64,000 bases of DNA from positions 319,691,641 through 319,755,640 of the forward strand of contig NC_073692.1 in the NCBI RefSeq assembly GCF_029784155.1, in the 5' to 3' direction. The position numbers and the translations under genes are program-made. This document shows, piece after piece, positions 19,582 to 29,329 of this stretch (position 1 is its first letter; each line of letters starts with the position of its first letter). The notes below the pieces were generated by a model. The model was not told the DNA's origin. It did no database searches and saw nothing but the letters and a program-made list of their open reading frames with translations. The stretch comes from Uranotaenia lowii. Its lineage: Eukaryota > Arthropoda > Insecta > Diptera > Culicidae.

Positions 19582-20852
19582 AAGTCTGTTTCACATAGAT
19601 TCTGGTTGGATAAAATAGATCATTTTTCCGCAAAGAAATAACGTACAACAAAAGTAAAAATGTCATTTTGTAGGATTTTTAATGCACTTTAAGGAAAAAA
19701 TACATAAAAATCATTCATCAGCTTTTCGGATGAATTTTCGAACTTTTTTTGTGATACCACCCATCATTTTCTGCACAGTACTGCTGGTAGCCTCATTCGT
19801 CATCTTGTTCCACCACTTTTCCATTTGAGCGGGTTTTTTCATGGTTCTGCCACATTTCTTCAGTTTGCCCTTAACTATTGCCCAATATTTCTCGATGGGA
19901 CGAAAATCCGGACAGTTTGGTGGATTGATACTATACCACTTAACGACATCCCGGCTGTAGTGGCAGCTTGCCAGGTCCGGCCAGAACTTCACCGGACCTT
20001 TGTGGAACCGAATGAATGACAAAACCCTCTTCTGGAGTCATTCTTCTTTGTAAATATTTCCATTCATTGTGTCCCCAGTGATGAAAATCTTAGTCTTCTT
20101 CCCACAACTACAGATCCCTTGCCAAATCATCAACTTACAAGCAAATTTATCTGCGAAAACAAACTTGAATTTACCCGCAACATTCCCTTCACGCTTCGCA
20201 GGGTAAAATTTGTTACCGGGTATTTGTCCAAAATCCATTTTGACGTAAGTTTCGTCGTCAATCAAAATGCATCCGTTGTACTTGGTCAACACTTTCTCGT
20301 ACAACTTCCTCGCCCTGGTTTTGACAACCAGGTTTTGTTTAAGCGTCCTGTTGGGGTGTTTGCTTGCATGATACGACCGCAAGCCTTCTCGCAAACAAAT
20401 TCGTCGAGCTGTACTGTGGTTCGTCTTGACTTTTGCGCCAAATCACGCAAGGAGATTCCAGGATTATTGTAAACTGATCGAATTACATTTGCTCGCAGCT
20501 TCCGGTCATATGTTCCACTTTTACGCCTGGTTTGTTTTGCTCGATCCACCGTAAGGGTCTCCCGGTAACGCTGCAGCACCGAATTTACAGTCGATTGTGG
20601 ATATTTCAGGAATTTCGCGATCTTTACCCCTGACCACGTCGCGTCGGTTTTGTGAGTGTGCAGAATTTTCTCTAGCCTTTCGCGTTCCATCGTCGATAAC
20701 TTTTGACTGACTGCTTCAATCTTGATGAAATTTTCACCACTAAGTCAACAAACCATTCGGATCAAAACACTGTCAATAGATTCGCGATGTGACAACTAGG
20801 GGGCACTGCAGTAAATGAAAAGATGCGACCAGATTCTTTGTGAAACAGACTT
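19582..20852 (-). mobile_element. Mariner of the ITm DD37E group, 1,271 bp
   Basis: The TIRs (19582-19612 and 20822-20852) match at 26-27 of 31 bases, both beginning AAGTCTGTTTCACA. TA flanks it at 19580-19581 and 20853-20854. It carries one transposase gene on the minus strand, now defective. Size and motifs fit the DD37E group known from mosquitoes. Confidence 0.9.
19711..20690 (-). pseudogene. DD37E mariner transposase, defective
   Basis: The product would bind the TIRs and cut and paste the element. The N-terminal part (20690 to about 20394) has a helix-turn-helix region (IAKFLKYPQSTVNSVLQRY) and a second, LRANVIRSVYNNPGISLRDLA. The catalytic part has the first Asp in ILIDDETYVKMDF and the second in WPDLASCHY. 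The Glu is in CPDFRPIEKYW. Lesions: a frameshift near 20390; an in-frame TGA just after GNIYKEE (20038-20040); and a shortened spacer. Only 27 residues lie between the second Asp and the Glu, where the group has 37, so about 10 codons are lost. The transposase is inactive as written. Confidence 0.88.
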
Positions 20853-21106
20853 TAATCTAACCAGTAAAATGTTACAGGCGGATGATAACGTCTAGAGATC
20901 ATCTAAACTTCCGTTAACACCCAAAAGGAAGTTTTCCTTAGACAAGCTTAACAAATCTATAAAAATATCCAATATACTTCCTGACGTCTCTGTATTTGAA
21001 TCTAAAGCAGATATCAGCATTTATAACAGGGCTATTAAAATCACAGAGAGAAGCCGATATAGAGGTTTTTTTCAAAACTTATATGACTTCAATGTGTCGG
21101 TTAGAA

Positions 21107-21770
21107 TAAAATGCTGTAAATGACTGAAAAATCGCATAAAACCCCTGGAATATGGGTGTTAGTTGAAAGGGTTTAACGAGTAGAAGTCGAATTTCGCAAA
21201 CTAACACCATCTTGAAATCCAAGATGGCGACTTCCGATTAACTTTAATAATGCACATTTTGTGCATTGGGTGAAAGGTCTCAGCAAGTACAGTTCGAATT
21301 TCGCTATCTGACACCATATTGAAATCTTTACTATTCAAACCTGTGTTTTACTGATAATCGCTTGAAACCCCCATAAAATGGAGGAGGAACCAAAATTCGC
21401 TATTTGACGTCACCTGAAAATGTGATTTCTACTGATCGTCAAAATGCTGTAAATGGTCGAAAATCTCAATAAAATTTCAGACGATTTTCAGTGATTTACA
21501 GCATTTTCAAGTTAAGCGAGAACCGCCATCTTTGATTTCAAGATGGCGTCAGAAGCGAAATTCTACTTCCACTCGTATAGCCCTTTCATAAAATATATTC
21601 ATATTGAGGGAGTTTCATACGATTTTCCAATATTTTGATGATATCATGCGATTTTAAGTCATTTAAATAATTTTAAACTTTAGTGGCGTCAGACAGCGAA
21701 ATTCGACTTCTACCCCTACTACCTACTAATATTGTAAGGGTTTCATGCGGTATCATTTTCAGGATTCTTT
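21107..21770. repeat. Inverted-repeat-rich block, probable MITE remnant
   Basis: The unit ATGCTGTAAATGACTGAAAA occurs at about 21111, again with changes at 21442, and inverted at about 21480-21512. The motif AGTCGAATTTCGC occurs direct at about 21186 and 21294 and inverted at about 21555 and 21692. AAGATGGCG blocks occur at about 21221 and 21541. The mirrored order points to a fold-back element with internal duplications. No clean ends were found. Confidence 0.5.
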
Positions 21771-22521
21771 GACTGTTTTGAAAAGTTTAAATCTGGTACA
21801 TGGAAATTCAAACTTTTGTTAAAACGACATTACATTTGTTTATTTGTGGAATCAAAGGTCAAAGTTTTTTTTCGCGCTTTAGTGAAATATTCATTTCACA
21901 AATTGATGTAGATATTTTTTTTCACATAACAATAGAAAGGGTGCCTCACATCAAATAACATCACTTTAATAAACGTTGTAGACAATTACTTAGTCGATGG
22001 AACTTTTTTATCCTCCATACAATGTAAGGTCCTATCTGTAATTTGTCATGTTTAGCCATGTTAATTTACTCACTTATTAACCTTTACGCATCTCTTTCAC
22101 TTTAAGAACATTCATTCTAACTTCTTTTCTTTACCGTTTTTCACAGTTTAGAGTGGCGCATTTCTTGCCAATAGAAAACAAACAGCTGTTTATATTTAAT
22201 TTTGAAAATACAATGCAAAATATCCACACATAAAAACAAATGCTTCGGCGAATTCAATGAAAATTCGAGATTTTGGCATCGATACAATAAATTTTATAAA
22301 TCATGGAGTTTATTTTCCTAGAAGATTATCAAGTCATTGATTCAAATATCATGTAAAAAGATAAAATATTGACACTGCAATCGAATTTTAACGCTAGGAG
22401 CTTTTCTAAGAATCATGCTTATCTAAAATATTTAAACGGAAGTACCTATGTGGAAAACTGTAATGATAATCGATTTAAAATCAAAGCTATTTATATTGGC
22501 AAATAATATTTTCGGACACTT
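21771..22521. other. AT-rich intergenic sequence
   Basis: No gene, RNA or transposon end was recognised. Confidence 0.4.
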
Positions 22522-23016
22522 GGGGGCCGTTCAGATACCACGTTGACAGAAAAATAAGATTTTTACCCCCTCCTCTCCCTCCGTGGACAAGCGTGGATAT
22601 ATTCCCCCTCCCCGGATGTCCACGTGGACAGATTTGAAATAGTTTTTTTAAAATACCTATAATTTGACAGTTAGAAAACATCACTTTTTGCCTTTTTGTT
22701 ATGGAAATGGCTGATTTATAAAAAAAATACGAATAAGTATTTCCTGATACAAAAAAAAATATATTTCTAAATTATCATATTTATCACTTGCTTTCTAGTA
22801 GCTACAAGTTGTGTAAACTTTAACTTGAAAGCTTTGCCATTTTAAGATTTTGATTTAAACATCTTAATATTTATTCACATTTAGAAAATATTTTGAAAGT
22901 AAGTATGTCCACGTGGACATGACCCAAACCCCTACCCCCCTTCTCCGTGGACAAGCGTGGACATTTCCATACCCCTTCCCCCCTAAGTTGTCCACGTGGT
23001 ATGTGAATGGTGCTTT
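22522..23016. mobile_element. Hairpin-type MITE with TCCACGTGGA palindromes
   Basis: The left end GGCCGTTCAGATACCACGT and the reversed right end CACCATTCACATACCACGT form the termini. Inside, TCCACGTGGACA palindromes and CCGTGGACAAGCGTGGA blocks occur twice each, on either side of a T-rich centre (about 22640-22900). C-rich runs flank each palindrome. It has no coding capacity. The pattern is familiar from mosquito genomes. Confidence 0.7.
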
Positions 23017-23389
23017 TAGGAACATTTCCCCTGTATGAAAAAAAAATTAAATTACGAAAATGTTATTCTAGAGTTGTTCCATGAGAAATTTATATATTAT
23101 CTTTAAAAAATCATATCTTCGTTAAAAAAAACCATAAAATAAATTATGGCACATTCATTACGTTCGTGGAAAACTGTCCAGTTAGATGAAATAAAGCTCT
23201 CTTCCAGGAAAACTCCGGTAAAGTTTTTTCGATGGAGGCGCATGGTAGTTTGTTTGAATTCTATGCGATGTTTTCTCCATCCGCAAGAAGCTTACAACCA
23301 AGTCAAATTCAAAGCTTGGTCGCTGTCATTGCCAGAGCTTAGATTGAACAGTGCGGGTCGTTGTTGGTATCAAGTAGTCACATAATACA
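23017..23389. other. Intergenic sequence
   Basis: A 79-codon open frame at 23146-23385 on the plus strand has no recognisable feature; I do not call it a gene. Confidence 0.35.
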
Positions 23390-23505
23390 GAGGAACGGTT
23401 TTAGTGCTTATGTTTTAGTAACTGATTATGGCAGATTTTGGCGTCCAAAAGTCTAATGTTTTGTCAGTTCTTGTCTATCACTTCTTGTTTTGATGATTTT
23501 GCGTT
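23390..23505 (+). repeat. Dispersed repeat, copy 1
   Basis: Shares GTGCTTATGTTTTA and the following ATTnATnnGGCAGATTnnnGCGTC pattern with 47490-47590, same orientation. The identity of the repeat is unknown. Confidence 0.5.
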
Positions 23506-23590
23506 TGAATGTTTTCAAATTAATAAGTTCAGAGTTAAACAAATGAACTAATAAACCTACGCAATACACAAACAACTGATACCGAATTTA

Positions 23591-26539
23591 TCTATATATA
23601 TAAAAATGAATGTTTGTCTGTCTGTCTGTTCCCTATAGACTCGGAAACTACTGAACCGATCATCGTCAAAATTGGCATATGAGGGTTTTTGGGGCCGGCG
23701 GTGGTTTCTATGATAGTTACAACCCCTTCCAACTTAAGGGAGGGGTGGCTCCCATACAAAATTTGTAGTTTTTCGAATCAAATTAAAGTCATGACATCCA
23801 TTTTCTCGAGATTTTTTTCTATTGGGCGGTTTGTTTTTCGTCTCCATGGTCGAGGCGTCGCGACCCAACGTCGCGAGAGGATAGTAACCAGCATAGCATA
23901 CTAATCAGTGGGAATATTTTGGCGCGTATTTCTCAACCAAGCATATTTTCAATGCAAGGCGTGGCGATATGAAGCCTTGATGTGATTTTTTCCTACTTGA
24001 TTCCTAGCTCATTTGTACAGCACATGGTTATGAATGACGCCTAGATGTGACCCAGATTGACATTTTGCCGATCGAATAAAAACATTTACATTTTTTTTGC
24101 CAAAATCTGAAATTGAAAGTCATGGCACCCATTTTAAGAAATTTTCTTTTCTTCGAGGGTTTGTTTTTCGTCTCTCTGGTCGAGCAAACGTCGTCGCAAG
24201 TGGATAGTTACCAAAACATACTGTTCATTGATCGCTGGAAAAATTCAATTTCTCAACCAAGTACCTATATTTCTTATGCACGTGGGGGCGATATGCAACC
24301 TAGATGGGTTTTTTCTTGCTTAATTGTACACAGCTCATGAAAATAAATGACGCCTAGATGTGACACAGATTGGTATTTTATCAATCGAATCAAAACCAAT
24401 TGAAATATTTGCAAAAATAATCCCATATTTAGTTCGTGTTAATGTAGGTAGTATTTGTTGTCTAAAAAATATAAATTTAGTTCTGATGCTAATGATATAA
24501 TGGTATGACACTTTGCGGACAATTGAAAAAAAAAATACAAAAAATATAGAATTTACATACAATTTTTTAACCCATTTCGCCTACAAGGTTATTTTTGAAT
24601 CATATTGATAACAGAAATATGAATAAGATGTTTTCTACAGAGGTAGATCGGAAATATTTTGTTTATCATGTAAAAATGTACTTAACTGAAGTTTTATCAA
24701 GCGCCATTTAAAGTTAAAGAAGATCAAAAAATCCGATCCGACACATGAACTGATCAAGAGCCTTTTCTTTAAATTAGATAAGATAGGACTGACGTGTGCA
24801 TAAGTGAAAGGTGTCAGTGGAATAAACTGATTTTTATTGACCAAAAGTGAGGGAATTTATTTTCCGAAAGAATTTTCTTCCAAGGTACACTAGAGCATAG
24901 AGCATTTTCAAACGTTCAACTTTTCTCTGTTACAAACAAATAAAAAAATATGTTTCTTCTAGAAATTGTTACTTCGGCCCAAATATACAACTGAAACGAA
25001 TCTAGAAATGAAAAGGGAAGCTTTTTATTTTAAATAATTCTGAAAAAAACACCGTACTTTTTACTTACATACTAATTCAAGTACGTACTTAACATGAAAA
25101 GTGTTCTGTGTTACATGGCTACATAAAAGAGACTTTTTATCCGCTTCTTTTTTGAAAAGTGAGACTTTAGAACTGACATACAACTGGAAGCAACATTTTT
25201 ATGAGAAATTTTTAGTGTACCCTTAAAGTGTTCAAAACAATATTCCCTCCTGTCAACTTACACGGTGGGGTAAGAGCAAACGTCAAACTTTTAAGAAATT
25301 CATCTTCAAAAAGATACAATATGTTGAAAAGACCAGAAGGGGTATTCCGAATATTGAAACTGAAGCGGACATTTAAAATTCTCAAATGTCTTTGTAATTG
25401 AAGGTCATTTGCTTTGAACAGCATTCGTTAAAAGTGGAATAACAAACATAAATTTATACGGCAGGAATACTGCAGATATATCAATGAAACTTGATAAAAC
25501 AAACAATCAGAAATACGTATTAAATCCATTTTAAAGCCGTTACTCTGACGCCTCTGATAATAAGCTTTGCATCTACACTTGCCCCAAAGAAAAAATCGAT
25601 AATTTTCAAACCATGATAAGTGCTTTTCGGGAAAACTTCAAGCTATAATGTCTCATGTCCACGAGTTTGGCATATAACGAAATATTTTTTTAACATAATT
25701 TTTGCGCAAAAAGGATAGATATTCAAACTGATCCGAAAGGCGAGGATGATGAAAAAAGCTGTTTGAAAATGGTTATTAAAAATCTTTTTCATCGTTTTTT
25801 TTTCAAATTTCTATAGCTTACTTTTTCAACTCCAAAAAATACACCATCTAAATTCTAAAGCTAACCAGGAGCTGGAAGTGCTCATAATACAGAATATTAG
25901 GAATATACTCAAAAAACTGTCCTGATTCACACTATTGATCGGTTTTCAAAATTAGATCTCCATAAAGTACAATATGCAATAAATTCCAATATGCGAATAT
26001 TTTTCTTTCAATTAGAAATTTATGTACACTCGAGCCGGGTAAATCAGCCTACCTTCTTCAAGCAGTGGGGGACAAAATTTGAAAAGATGGGGGAGCTCCC
26101 ATGTAAGTTAAAGATAAACAGCTTCACAAAGAAGAGACCATATTTTGAGAGAAGGTTTTTTTTGCGCTCGGATATTTGGCATAACTCAAAAACAGACGTG
26201 ACATATATTTTAATAGAAGTTCGTAACTTCCCACTTTGAGAAAAAAGGTGGAAAATCCATAAATTTTGACATTTTTTAAGTCATTATGAAGCTTTAAAAA
26301 CAGAGTACAAATTTCAGATCTTGAAAAACAAATTTAGAGATCAAGTTTCAGTAAATAATATATAACATATTTGAAATGCAATTCGGAACTCCAACTGCAG
26401 CTCTCATTTCAAAGTTGTTGATTCTGAACTATGATGAGGTTTGATTTAAAAACATGCTTACAAAAATCGAAATTTGAATAAATTTTTACAAATTACATTT
26501 ATTTTTGGAAGGTGTAGCAAAGCACACCGGGTCAGCTAG
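23591..26539 (+). mobile_element. Non-autonomous Helitron, 2,949 bp
   Basis: It begins TCTATATATATAAAAATG after an A (23590) and ends GGGTCAGCTAG before a T (26540), as expected for insertion between A and T. A short hairpin (GGTGT...ACACC) lies just before the end. The same 3' end occurs inverted at 63225. No Rep or helicase frame is present, so it would depend on another copy. Helitrons move by rolling-circle replication. Confidence 0.85.
23780..24410 (+). repeat. 330-bp tandem duplication inside the Helitron
   Basis: GTTTGTTTTTCGTCTC occurs at 23829 and 24159, and GACGCCTAGATGTGAC occurs twice in the same register. Two diverged units of about 330 bp lie head to tail. Confidence 0.75.
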
Positions 26540-26942
26540 TTTATTAATAAATTTATTGATTAAGATTTCAGATTTCGGTTTCAGATTTTAGATAGATATT
26601 CCAGTTTCAGAGTTACAACGGTTTCAAAAACTATTCAATTTTTTTTTTAAATTTTCGAATATAAAATTATATCATTTTCTGTCTTCAGTAAAAAAGATTT
26701 TAATTCATTCAACAACTTGTTGAAGACTACAAAACGAATTGTCAATAACCAAAACTTCTACAACTTTTTTCTCAAATGTCAAAATCACTATCGGTTTTCG
26801 GGAAACATATTTGAGTTACATTACATGTTTCTAAAACTCAAATCGGTTAAGAAACAAGAGAGATATAGCGGTTTTTGTCAAAAAAGTCAAATTTATACTT
26901 GCAGGGACTTAAACGGGTAAAAATTTCTGGGACGGATGAGGG
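26540..26942. other. AT-rich spacer
   Basis: Nothing recognised between the Helitron end and the hAT-like fragment. Confidence 0.4.
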
Positions 26943-26981
26943 AAATGCCGAATAGTTGAAATGGTTAATATTCGGTACATC
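26943..26981. repeat. End fragment of the CCGAATATTCGG element
   Basis: GCCGAATAGTTGAAATGG then TATTCGGTACATCTATA matches the right end of the neighbouring 27000-28134 element. It is a separate, truncated copy of the same family lying 19 bp outside the full one. Confidence 0.65.
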
Positions 26982-26999
26982 TATAATTTCTATAATAAC

Positions 27000-28134
27000 T
27001 AGAGATGTACCGAATATTCGGTTGGCCGAATATTCGGCGCCGAATACCGCCGAAAAACCGTTAAGCCGAATATTCGGCTCACCGAATAGTTGAGCTAAGT
27101 ATTCGGCCGAATATCTGCTACAGACTTGTCAATTTTTCAAATAATTTTTGATAATTTATCAAATATCCAACAGTAATGTTGCAAAAGCTACACATTCATT
27201 GAAAACTTATGGTTTCGGCAAAACATCTATGGTGTATCCGCATATTTTTCACTGTAGAGATCATTCAGAAGAATGCTGAACGGTATCGCTTTATACTTTG
27301 ATTATAGTTTATTTCAGATTTTCTGGATATATTCAGGTTTGCCCATAAATCCAGTAAAGAATCCAGATAAGTCGAATCTGGCCGGGATGTCCAGATATTG
27401 TTTACAACTTCTTGAGTTTTTTCAGATTTTTTGATAAATCAAATAAAAAAACTCAAATTCCTCTTTAAATTTTTTTAAATTTTGTGTTCAATAACGATTT
27501 TTCAAAAATTTAAAAACATACATAAATTTTGAACTTTTTCAATTTTTTTTTTCAAAAATCGTTCTGAATACCTGATCGTGTGGATACATGTGGTTGAAAG
27601 TATGGTATGCTAAAGGTTAAAGATCATCTATCTTTTCAACAACTATTTGGAAGATACCTTGCTAAAATTCGACCTTCATCTAATTCAATATCAGAGAAGC
27701 AATTCCGGATAGCTTGGCACTTTTTTCGACATGTTTTATCCCAGATTTCATAGGATCCTTTATGATAAACGCCCTAGAAGCGACTAGTCCTCTGATGTCT
27801 TTTCAGTTATTGAAAGACCCCTACTGAAGGTAAAAGTTTAATGCTAAAAACCCTCTTTAAATAAACGTACAGCAACAACAAAGGCCCGTACTCAAAAAAT
27901 GTCTTGTAATGTAAAATGTCATCTGGTTGAGAATAATCGACTTTAAAAACATGAGGGGCAGTAATATGGAAGAAATAGAAAGCATTGAAATAATCGCTAA
28001 AGTTTTTTTTCATTAAAAATTCAATAGAATGTTCGACCGAATATTCGGCCGAATATTCGTTTGGCCGAATAGTTGAAAAGGTCAATATTCGGTATTCGGC
28101 CGTTCGCCGAATACCACTATTCGGTACATCTCTA
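27000..28134. mobile_element. Non-autonomous hAT-like element, 1,135 bp
   Basis: The ends are TAGAGATGTACCGAATA (27000-27016) and its exact inverse (28118-28134). It is flanked by the perfect 8-bp duplication ATAATAAC (26992-26999 and 28135-28142), the size typical of hAT insertions. About 110 bp at each end are packed with overlapping palindromes CCGAATATTCGG and GCCGAATA, which could serve as transposase binding sites. The centre is AT-rich and has no transposase. Confidence 0.9.
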
Positions 28135-28142
28135 ATAATAAC

Positions 28143-29034
28143 TAATATTTTCTCTGTTGAAAAAGGAGCAACCATTAAATATTTTGAAATAACTTTAATC
28201 AGATAATAAAGAATTTGTAAATCATTGTTTCAAAACCATTTTACGATAAAGTTTTTCGTTTGTGGAAATGAGCGTATCCCTTTACTGCATGTACTATGAA
28301 TCCGTTGAGAGAAACATTTTTTTTAAATAACTTTATTAACCTCTAACTATGAAATTTATGCAAAAAATTGTTTTTTCAATAGTTTTAATTGTTTAAATAG
28401 TGAAAATATGAGATTATGTTTTTTTTATCGTTTAACTTTAATAATTGCTAATTGAATTTATGTTGTATGAAAATTGTTTAAAATTCTTAATAGTGCTAAA
28501 TACTTAGAAAGAATTAAAATTCATTAATTCATTAATTAATCGAACAATTGTTTAAACCATAAACATTCAGTTGTCAATTTTTATACAATTAAGATCAATA
28601 AAGATATAAAGTGCAATAAAGTGATCAAGAAAAGAAAGAAATAATTTTTTATTAGGAGCTGAGTTCAACAGTTAGAAAACAGAATTGCGAAATTATTCCC
28701 TAAAAACTTGAATTAAGTACCTATATGTGTAGTTCCACATTTTTAGACTCAAATGATTTATGATTATTTGTTTTGTGCTGACAAAAAATTGATGGCTTAT
28801 TTACTATGCGCAGCCAAAATTGAGCACATGGTAAAATAGCTATGCGTAAGGTATTATTAACAACAAAACATATTTGACTCAAAAATATGGTTGCCTGTTG
28901 TTCATTTAAACCACGGATTTAGTAGTTTTACTATGCTTTTTTTTTTGTGCGTTGGCACTCAGCAGGGGTGTCAATTGAATTTATTGTTTATCAATGCCAA
29001 AAGACATACCCCTGTTAAACATCTAATAACTTTT
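28143..29034. other. AT-rich intergenic sequence
   Basis: No gene or transposon end was recognised. Confidence 0.4.
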
Positions 29035-29160
29035 TTGTCTAATAAGATACGAAGTTATGATCTCAGACAAAGTTGTTCAGCGGAAAATTTCCTTTCGAGA
29101 ATTTATAAATTGGTACAATCACTATCAGCAGGCTTGGTTCCACAGCAGAAACAAAAATGA
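29035..29160 (+). repeat. Dispersed repeat, GATACGAAGTTA family, copy 1
   Basis: Direct match to 46940-47065: ATAAGATACGAAGTTA, an AAAATTT/GAGAATTTA middle, AGCAGGCT, then CCACA...AGAAACAAAAA. About 125 bp with scattered differences. The source element is unknown. Confidence 0.6.
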
Positions 29161-29329
29161 TGTTGATTTTTCAGTACAAAATATTCAATTTTCCCAAAAA
29201 AAACCTAAAAGTTCAAATTTACTCACTTAAACATTACCTAAACATTTTGCAAAAAATTATGGATGAGTTTTGAACCAAAACGAAGCTTTTTAAACCCCAG
29301 GATTTGAGAAATTCAAAAATGACCCCAAA
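29161..29329. other. AT-rich spacer
   Basis: Nothing recognised before the R1-type LINE. Confidence 0.4.

Larger units (their letters stand above)
19488..21107 (+). pseudogene. Unidentified coding remnant interrupted by a mariner
   Basis: A plus-strand frame opens at 19488 and runs to 19581. If the mariner (19582-20852) and one TA copy are left out, the same frame continues at 20855 and reaches about 21107, with one TAG soon after the junction (about 20892). About 110 codons remain. The residues are mixed and hydrophilic, e.g. EEDKTLDETF before the insertion and PKRKFSLDKLNKSIK, DVSVFESKADISIYNRAI after it. No family was recognised. That the frame is restored exactly by removing the mariner suggests a true exon, from a host gene or another transposon. 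It is cut on the left by the mdg1-like element and on the right runs into a repeat. Confidence 0.4.

Noticed and set aside
19306..19641. Plus-strand frame across the LTR (and its twin near 5918)
   Set aside because: It is antisense to the mdg1-like element's transcription and appears twice only because the LTR is duplicated.
24113..24340. 75-codon frame inside the Helitron
   Set aside because: It lies in one unit of the 330-bp tandem duplication, has no domain and is not kept in the other unit.
27000..28134. Regularly spaced CCGAATATTCGG motifs as a CRISPR-like or regulatory array
   Set aside because: The motifs sit only at the two ends of a TIR element with an 8-bp duplication, so transposon subterminal repeats explain them.
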